Source of the DNA: CAZDOD01 sp964506935
Lineage (GTDB): Bacteria > Desulfobacterota > Zymogenia > Zymogenales > Zymogenaceae
DNA length: 19,398 bases
NCBI GenBank assembly: GCA_964506935.1
Contig: CAZDOD010000040.1
Location: forward strand, 1-19,398
Reading direction: 5' to 3'
The notes under the pieces: model-generated
Databases searched by the model: none
The model's input: the letters and a program-made list of their open reading frames with translations, nothing else
What the model was told of the DNA's origin: nothing
Shown: piece after piece, positions 14,559 to 19,398 of the stretch
How positions within the stretch are numbered: the stretch's first letter is position 1
How the letters are laid out: every line of letters begins with the position of its first letter
Made by a program: the position numbers and the translations under genes

Positions 14559-15740
14559 TCACCTTATATATTTGCAAAACAAATTATCGAATTTTTTCGC
14601 AATCACTCCCCAAGAGAATTGACCCTCTATATCATCTGCAGCCGACGATATCAACCTCTCCCTCAACTCCTCGTCTTTGGCAAGGCTGATAACGGCGTCA
14701 CGGATCGCCTCCGGAGAGCGCTCCGGGACTAGAAGCCCGTTTTTTTCGTCTTTGATGATATCCGGTATCCCACCGACGTTTGTGCCTATCACCGGGACAC
14801 CCGCCGACATCGCCTCCAGAAGCACCGTCCCGAGACCTTCGGTCTCCCCGCTTTCGGTTACGATTGACGGGAGGATAAAGATATCGTGATCCCATAAGGT
14901 CTTTGGTATCTTATCCGTGTTGAGCTCGCCTTTAAAGGTAACCGAATCCGAGACGCCGATATTGCGGGCGAGTGCCTCAAGATCTCCCCTGTTGGGGCCG
15001 TCGCCCACGATCGTAAGCCTCGCGCTCGGAAGTTTCTCCAATATACCGGGCATGGCGGAGATAAGATAAAAATGGCCCTTGAGCGGAATCAGGCGGCCGA
15101 TGCTCAAAATCTTTATGTGGTCTTTTTTATTTTTTTGTTTTTCGGCCTCATTTCTCCGAAAGGATTCGATATTGACACCCATCGGGATGACACTCACGTC
15201 CAGATCGGGCACGAAGCCTTTTAGCCTTTCCATCGTCGAGTGGCTGTTTGCCGTAGCTCCGATGGCCTTTCCGGCAGAGAATCTGAAGATGTACCTCCCC
15301 AAGAAGCCGAGATTCAAATTAACGTCCGAGCCGTGAAGGGTCAATACCGACGGCACGCGAAAGAGGCGTGCGACGAGCCCCTGGGGCAAGAGCCAGTGTA
15401 CATTGACTATATCTACATCCTTCATCAATTTTTTAAGTGAAAGTCCCTGTGCTAAAATAAAGGGGACCAATAACAATAGGCGCAGGGGATTTTTCCTGAG
15501 ATTATAGATGATTCCCTGTCCGTATGTCAGGGTCTCGAACCTGTCGGGCCAAAAATATCGGAAGCGATGGATATCAATCCCGCCAAAAGACTCTATCGCT
15601 TTGGCCCCAGATGAGTGTGGGGCGAGGACGATAATTTTATTTCCGATATCTGTAAGGGCCATGGCCAGCTTCTGCAAAAAGACCCCGGCCCAATCGCCGT
15701 CCCATCTCGGAAATGAACTTGTCACCAACAGGATCTTCAC
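14559..15740 (-). CDS. Glycosyltransferase family 4
   Basis: This is a 393-residue retaining GT-B enzyme. The N-terminal domain opens with SSFPRWDGDWAGVF (8-21), which carries the acceptor-side glycine-containing loop, and has VHWLLPQG and LTLHGSDV. The C-terminal domain has SIGRLIPLKGH, VGDGP, and the E-x7-E donor motif with E301 and E309 (EGLGTVLLE), followed by AGVPVIGTNVGGIPDII. These are standard for GT4 enzymes that add sugars from nucleotide donors on the cytoplasmic side. It probably extends the lipid-linked glycan; the sugar is unknown. The start is GTG; no ATG fits, because the MKILLVTSSFP strand is the expected N-terminus. It lies 24 bases after the GT2 stop and 4 bases before the isomerase gene. 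Confidence 0.94.
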   Translation of the reverse strand: MKILLVTSSFPRWDGDWAGVFLQKLAMALTDIGNKIIVLAPHSSGAKAIESFGGIDIHRFRYFWPDRFETLTYGQGIIYNLRKNPLRLLLLVPFILAQGLSLKKLMKDVDIVNVHWLLPQGLVARLFRVPSVLTLHGSDVNLNLGFLGRYIFRFSAGKAIGATANSHSTMERLKGFVPDLDVSVIPMGVNIESFRRNEAEKQKNKKDHIKILSIGRLIPLKGHFYLISAMPGILEKLPSARLTIVGDGPNRGDLEALARNIGVSDSVTFKGELNTDKIPKTLWDHDIFILPSIVTESGETEGLGTVLLEAMSAGVPVIGTNVGGIPDIIKDEKNGLLVPERSPEAIRDAVISLAKDEELRERLISSAADDIEGQFSWGVIAKKFDNLFCKYIR

Positions 15741-15764
15741 CTATCTATGTTTCTATCAAAAAAT

Positions 15765-16715
15765 CTATTTTAGGGATTTATTGTATTCCATATCGAACCA
15801 CATGGCGAAGAAAAGGGACTGGAGGCCGGAGATGAATAGGAATGCGGCAAAGAGCGCGCTCGTCGGCGCGACCCCGTGACCCAAAATCCTCACCACGAAA
15901 AGATACAGCCCGAAAACTCCCCCGATTGGGGTCAAGGTCAGCCCCATCGCATAGAAGAATACCAGCGGATGAAAGTCGTAGATGACATATTTTTTTATCA
16001 TCCGCTTGATAAATCCTTTTATCAAGAGCCAAGTGATCGTGGGGATGACCTTATAGAGCTTGATCCCCGACCTTTCCCCTACGTTATAAACCGGCCTTAT
16101 GGGTATGTCCCTTACCCTCGCGCCGGCGATGTTGAGCTTTATCAAGAGGTCGTTTGGCATGCCGTATCGGGGATATATGTCGTCTATGTCTATCCTTTTT
16201 AGCATCTCGATACTTATTGCCGTATATCCCGACTGGAAGTCGGCGATGTGCCAGTATCCCGAGGCGACCTTGGTAAGGAGCGACAGGAATGAGTTGCCCA
16301 GATATCTTATCTTCGGGATCATGTCCCACGCCCCTCCCATAAAAAGCCTGTTACCCTTCGTGTATTCGACAGAACCATCAATCACGGGGTCGACGATGGC
16401 CGGAAGATCGGTTGGATCCATCTGGTTGTCCCCCGCCATTACGACCGCTATGTCCGCCCCGATCTTAATGGATTCCTTGTATCCCCTTGCAATCGCTCTG
16501 CCGACGCCGCTGTTTTTATCGAGTCTGATTAGCTTTATCTCACCCTTGTATTTACCCTTGTAGTTTTTGACCTTGGCGGCGGTTCTATCGGTGCTCCTGT
16601 CATCCACAACGACGGCCCAGTCGACGAAGTCGGGGAGGCCTTCGAGGACTTTTGTTATAAGACCCTCCTCGTTGTAGGCGGGAATTACGACGCATATCTT
16701 CTTTCTTTTTCGCAT
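15765..16715 (-). CDS. GT2 polyprenyl-phosphate sugar synthase-like glycosyltransferase with two C-terminal helices
   Basis: This 316-residue protein has a GT2 GT-A domain: VVIPAYNEE (9-17), VVDDRSTDRT (36-45), NSGVGRAIARGY (68-79) and the metal-site segment AGDNQMDP (94-101). After about residue 245 come two membrane helices. This layout matches the dolichyl/undecaprenyl-phosphate mannose (or glucose) synthase group, whose products are the donors for GT-C enzymes. It lies directly after the DUF2723 GT-C gene, which makes a donor-synthase and transferase pair plausible (inference). Direct sugar transfer to another acceptor is the alternative. No Shine-Dalgarno is visible before the ATG, and the gene has a good candidate promoter of its own. 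Confidence 0.9.
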   Translation of the reverse strand: MRKRKKICVVIPAYNEEGLITKVLEGLPDFVDWAVVVDDRSTDRTAAKVKNYKGKYKGEIKLIRLDKNSGVGRAIARGYKESIKIGADIAVVMAGDNQMDPTDLPAIVDPVIDGSVEYTKGNRLFMGGAWDMIPKIRYLGNSFLSLLTKVASGYWHIADFQSGYTAISIEMLKRIDIDDIYPRYGMPNDLLIKLNIAGARVRDIPIRPVYNVGERSGIKLYKVIPTITWLLIKGFIKRMIKKYVIYDFHPLVFFYAMGLTLTPIGGVFGLYLFVVRILGHGVAPTSALFAAFLFISGLQSLFFAMWFDMEYNKSLK

Positions 16716-16768
16716 ACGCTATTCAAACGTTATTTAGATACAAATAGGCCGAAACCTATATTGTCCCT

Positions 16769-16798
16769 AGTATACCGAAATTTTTCCTTTTATGCCAA
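16769..16798 (-). promoter_or_regulatory. Good candidate sigma-70 promoter for the GT2-led operon
   Basis: On the minus strand: TTGGCA, 18 bases, TATACT, each box 5/6 to consensus. The predicted start is near 16762, leaving a leader of about 47 bases before the GT2 ATG. That leader holds a small hairpin (ATAGG, six-base loop, CCTAT; 16744-16759). The promoter lies in a 98-base non-coding gap, and no Rho-independent terminator is seen between the DUF2723 gene and the GT2 gene, so it would add to readthrough transcription. Confidence 0.5.
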
Positions 16799-16813
16799 AT
16801 AATATTGATGGCT

Positions 16814-18964
16814 TTATTGATCAACAGGTAGCTTTTCATTAACTATGCTCAAAAGCCCTTCTATATCTTCGATATCATCTCTCGATGTATCTTCGGTTAT
16901 ATTTTCTTTGGCCCCATTTAGGGCAGAGAGGGCATCGGTGTAGTTACCATCGCTATAGAATGCGAGGCCGAGCCCAAAATATGCCTCGGCGTCGGCCCCG
17001 CCGATCGATATTGCCTCTTCAAACTCCGATACGGCCTCCCCGTATCTCTTTTGTGCTATGAGATTGTGCCCGAAATTTATACGGAGCCAAACTTCATCGG
17101 GATGGCGTGAGATCAACCAGCGGAACAGCTCTTCGGCCTCCTCATATTCACCGAGCCGGGTGAGCGAATTTATCATGTCCAGTCTAAGCCTTGATGTGGG
17201 CCCGAGGATGATCTCCGCTACTTTTATGACGGACCTGTCTATTTCCCAGAGGTAATTTTCCGTAAGATAAAATGATAAGACGCTAAAATTTATCTCGTAG
17301 TATGCTTTATACTGGGTGTCGGCGAAAAACTCCCCTTTCCTTGATGCCAGTTCGCTTGAGATGAAACGATAGAGCCTGTCTAGATATTCGGCGTAATATT
17401 CAGGGCCGGCCTCTTTAACCTCATCAGGAGACATGAGACGGTAAAAGAAGATCTCGGGGAGGAGCTGGGACGACAGATTTTCTACCAGTCTTTTATCGGG
17501 GCCGAAGTAGATCTCTCCCTTTTCGTGGTTTAAATACAAAAGCTCTTTTAAGAAGGGGGCCCAGGTCTTTGAATTGTACTCCTTTTTTGGGATTTCGACT
17601 CCCGGAAACCGCTCCGCCGTAATCGTATTGAAATATTTGGGCTGAAAGATGTCGCTCAGAGAGACAATATTGATATCCTCTCTTTTCCTCTCTACATCCT
17701 GAAAGTAGTAGAAGAAGGGCCAGTATAGAGATGTGAGGACAATAGAATCGTAATCGAATCTCATGTAATCTGCCGATGCGAGGTCTTCTACGGCGTAGTA
17801 GTTTGATTTATCTAGCCTCCCGTAATCTTTGAGGAACGTAAATAGGACGAAAGAGGCACAGATGATAGCCGCCATCCTCTGGAGACTTGCCTTTGGGATT
17901 TTGGTTTTTTCAAAAAGTTCTATGAAATGATAGATTCCGGCACCACCAAACGCCATGACTACCAGAAAGGAGGCGACGTAGATCGTTCCGCTGTCCCAGT
18001 ACCATATGAAGAACGAGATGTGTCCCAAAAAGAAGAGGAGGAGGAAAAGGGCGATGCGCCAGTTCTTCTTCATCGCGAAAAAGAGACCTAAAATAGCTGA
18101 CAAGGGCCAGAGTATCGTGAGTTCATCTTTTGTGATCTTTAAAAAGAGCCAGATATTTTTCAATAACCCGCCACGAGATACCGCAAAATGATATTCCGAG
18201 TCCTTTTTATCGGTGATGTGGCTGATAAATTGTTTTAAGGTTTCGGGATTGCCCCAATCCATCGTTGGGTCTGCCGCCGAGCGTATCGGGAGATATATGT
18301 AGACCGAAAAACCGAGGAGGAAGAAGAAGACGACCATTATAAGGTCTTTTATCTTGAGCGCTCCCCTAAAATTTGTGGCGACGAGAAATAACAACGCCGG
18401 GAGGAAGAGGGCGACGGTGGCGTGGATACCCGATGAGAGGCCGAAGAGGAACGCCCCCGCAAATAAGAGGCGCACGTCTTTTGTCTCGACCCACTTGATG
18501 GCGAAAATCATAATTCCTGCTGCGACCGCCCCCATCCCACCGTAGACCTCGGCTGTGATCGAGCTCTCCCAAAACGAAAAGGAAAAGGCGAAGGCCATTG
18601 CAGTGAGCCCGGAAAATGTGAGAGTCCAGCCATCCTTTTTATCGGTTAGGGCAAAGATGAGTTCCGCGGTCAGGAAAAATAGAAGTACCGTCGTCAATCC
18701 CCCCATGATGGCCGAGAATAGGTTTACCTTAAAGGCGACGGAACCGAAGGGGAGATAGGTCAAGAGGTTCGCGAGCGGCATGTATGTCGGGAAGCCGGAT
18801 GGATGGGGGATGCCGAGTGTAAAGGCGGCATCGATAAATTCGGCGGAGTCACGCCAGTAGACAGATGGACAGAGGGTTATGAGGTAGACGAAAAAAGATA
18901 CAGAAAATATGAAAAAGGGTAGATATTTTTTTATGGTCGTCTTGATGTTATCTTTCGTTATCAT
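16814..18964 (-). CDS. DUF2723 GT-C membrane glycosyltransferase with C-terminal TPR domain
   Basis: This 716-residue protein begins with the DUF2723 hallmark: a first helix (15-31), CPSVYWRDSAEF (32-43) with D39 and E42, LGIPHPSGFPTY (50-61) and PFGSVAFKVNLFSA. About 10-12 helices follow, then a soluble C-terminal half ending in three TPR units (about 592-690), such as GEYEEAEELF and KRYGEAVSEFEEA. DUF2723 proteins are related to protein O-mannosyltransferases and are thought to move sugar from a polyprenyl-phosphate donor onto proteins or lipids outside the membrane. The gene is the first after the pilin gene, so the pilin is a candidate acceptor (inference). There is no Shine-Dalgarno; the candidate promoter at 18971-18999 would give a leaderless message. 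Family call sure, acceptor unknown. Confidence 0.9.
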   Translation of the reverse strand: MITKDNIKTTIKKYLPFFIFSVSFFVYLITLCPSVYWRDSAEFIDAAFTLGIPHPSGFPTYMPLANLLTYLPFGSVAFKVNLFSAIMGGLTTVLLFFLTAELIFALTDKKDGWTLTFSGLTAMAFAFSFSFWESSITAEVYGGMGAVAAGIMIFAIKWVETKDVRLLFAGAFLFGLSSGIHATVALFLPALLFLVATNFRGALKIKDLIMVVFFFLLGFSVYIYLPIRSAADPTMDWGNPETLKQFISHITDKKDSEYHFAVSRGGLLKNIWLFLKITKDELTILWPLSAILGLFFAMKKNWRIALFLLLFFLGHISFFIWYWDSGTIYVASFLVVMAFGGAGIYHFIELFEKTKIPKASLQRMAAIICASFVLFTFLKDYGRLDKSNYYAVEDLASADYMRFDYDSIVLTSLYWPFFYYFQDVERKREDINIVSLSDIFQPKYFNTITAERFPGVEIPKKEYNSKTWAPFLKELLYLNHEKGEIYFGPDKRLVENLSSQLLPEIFFYRLMSPDEVKEAGPEYYAEYLDRLYRFISSELASRKGEFFADTQYKAYYEINFSVLSFYLTENYLWEIDRSVIKVAEIILGPTSRLRLDMINSLTRLGEYEEAEELFRWLISRHPDEVWLRINFGHNLIAQKRYGEAVSEFEEAISIGGADAEAYFGLGLAFYSDGNYTDALSALNGAKENITEDTSRDDIEDIEGLLSIVNEKLPVDQ

Positions 18965-18970
18965 AGGTGA

Positions 18971-18999
18971 AGTTTAGCACAATAAAATATTTAAGGCAA
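18971..18999 (-). promoter_or_regulatory. Candidate promoter directly after the pilin terminator
   Basis: On the minus strand: TTGCCT, 17 bases, TAAACT (4/6 and 4/6 to sigma-70 boxes). The predicted start falls at about 18964, the A of the ATG, so the mRNA would be leaderless; this agrees with the missing Shine-Dalgarno. The -35 box overlaps the T-run of the terminator. Moderate to weak evidence. Confidence 0.33.
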
Positions 19000-19033
19000 A
19001 AAAAAGGCAGAATTTTTTTAAAAATTCTGCCTT
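18998..19033 (-). terminator. Rho-independent terminator of the pilin gene
   Basis: A 14-base arm (19004-19017) and its exact complement (19020-19033) form a strong hairpin with core GGCAGAA/TTCTGCC, followed on the minus strand by eight U residues. It lies 22 bases after the pilin stop. The + strand side has no U-run, so it works for the pilin direction. It would let the pilin mRNA be abundant and limit readthrough into the glycan genes. Confidence 0.9.
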
Positions 19034-19055
19034 AAAAACAGTTCTTTTTATCAGT

Positions 19056-19398
19056 TTAACCTGGATCGGGATAGCCTCCCTTCGGTATGTTACCTACGTC
19101 ATCATAGGTATTGTAGGGCTCACGTGAGCTCTCATACTCATACCACTCGTCCACTTCAGCATCCCTGTCGACGTTGCCGCTGGCAGATGCGGTAAAGCCG
19201 TAGTCGCTAACTGCCACAATTATCCATTCGTAATACTTGGGAGTAGATGCCGGCTCAAAGCCGACATTGGGGGCCTCGCCGGTAGGATTTGCAGCACCAG
19301 AACCTGCAGAGCCATAACCCGCATCGTCAAAAGTGTTTTCCGTTGCGAAGTAGGCGAGCTCTGCCTCATAGATACCGGTCAGCATTGTCCGTGCCTCG
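19056..19398 (-). CDS. pilA: Type IV pilin (PilA-like), C-terminal part, cut by window edge
   Basis: The frame enters from the right edge; 113 codons and the TAA are visible. The stretch EARTMLTGIYEAELAYFATE is the classic end of the pilin N-terminal helix (compare KTNLxAIxTAExAYF in deltaproteobacterial pilins), so the prepilin leader and the hydrophobic half lie outside the window, and the ATG at 19385 is internal. After it come a Gly/Ala/Ser/Pro-rich loop, YYEWIIVAVSDYGFTASASGN, then an acidic tail rich in Asp, Glu and Tyr. There is no cysteine, so no C-terminal disulfide loop. The pilin is the likely major subunit or a pseudopilin of a type IV pilus; with PilD at the other end, it marks this as a pilus locus. 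Ser/Thr residues in the loop are possible glycan sites (speculative). Confidence 0.85.
   Translation of the reverse strand, partial: EARTMLTGIYEAELAYFATENTFDDAGYGSAGSGAANPTGEAPNVGFEPASTPKYYEWIIVAVSDYGFTASASGNVDRDAEVDEWYEYESSREPYNTYDDVGNIPKGGYPDPG

Noticed and set aside
13785..14732. Long + strand open frame of 315 codons
   Set aside because: It covers the antisense of the KdsD-like isomerase and the end of the GT4 gene, both of which have full motif sets; its product is low-complexity Ser/Pro/Ile without family features.
1..19398. Insertion sequence, phage, CRISPR or tRNA features at the edges of the glycan block
   Set aside because: I looked for transposase-like frames, direct or inverted repeats at the cassette borders (around 3430-3480 and 18965-19055), repeat-spacer arrays and tRNA cloverleafs and saw none, so insertion of the cassette by a mobile element is not supported by the sequence.

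Overview
The window reads as a chromosomal stretch of an uncultivated Gram-negative anaerobe, most likely Desulfobacterota ('Deltaproteobacteria'-like). This rests on three things: a pilin tail of the type common in that group, a KdsD/KpsF-type arabinose-5-phosphate isomerase, and a type IV pilus gene order resembling what I recall of the Myxococcus pilA-pilG-pilH-pilI-pilD region. The taxonomy is inference, since no marker gene is present. Every supported gene lies on the minus strand, so transcription runs from the right end to the left end. No rRNA, tRNA, CRISPR array or insertion sequence was seen, and no gene-free stretch exceeds about 100 bases.

Right edge (19398-18965): the 3' part of a type IV pilin gene, a strong Rho-independent terminator, and a candidate promoter whose predicted start falls on the ATG of the next gene.

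Glycan block (18964-3482): a DUF2723 membrane glycosyltransferase with a C-terminal TPR domain; a GT2 polyprenyl-phosphate-sugar-synthase-like enzyme with its own candidate promoter; a GT4 glycosyltransferase; a KdsD-like isomerase; GalE; an IspD-fold cytidylyltransferase; a second, divergent IspD-fold cytidylyltransferase; an SDR oxidoreductase; a CDP-alcohol phosphotransferase; a SAM methyltransferase; a WecG/TagA (GT26) glycosyltransferase; a second large GT-C membrane protein with C-terminal TPRs; a polyprenyl-phosphate sugar-1-phosphate transferase; and a UPF0104 flippase-like membrane protein. Many junctions overlap or lie within a few bases, so most of this is probably one or a few operons.

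Left edge (3425-1): a TPR protein, an ABC ATPase and its ABC-2 permease, a 207-residue membrane protein, a 57-residue membrane protein, and the N-terminal part of a prepilin peptidase (PilD). This looks like the rest of the pilus locus.

Working model (inference): a roughly 15.5 kb glycan cassette sits between the pilin gene and the rest of the pilus locus. The sugar-1-phosphate transferase, GT26 and GT4 would build a lipid-linked glycan. The divergent cytidylyltransferase, SDR and CDP-alcohol phosphotransferase would make a CDP-polyol and transfer polyol phosphate at the membrane. The GT2 enzyme would charge a polyprenyl-phosphate sugar for the GT-C proteins. The products could decorate the pilin or form a surface polymer. 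The most unusual part is the cytidylyltransferase-SDR-CDP-alcohol phosphotransferase trio.
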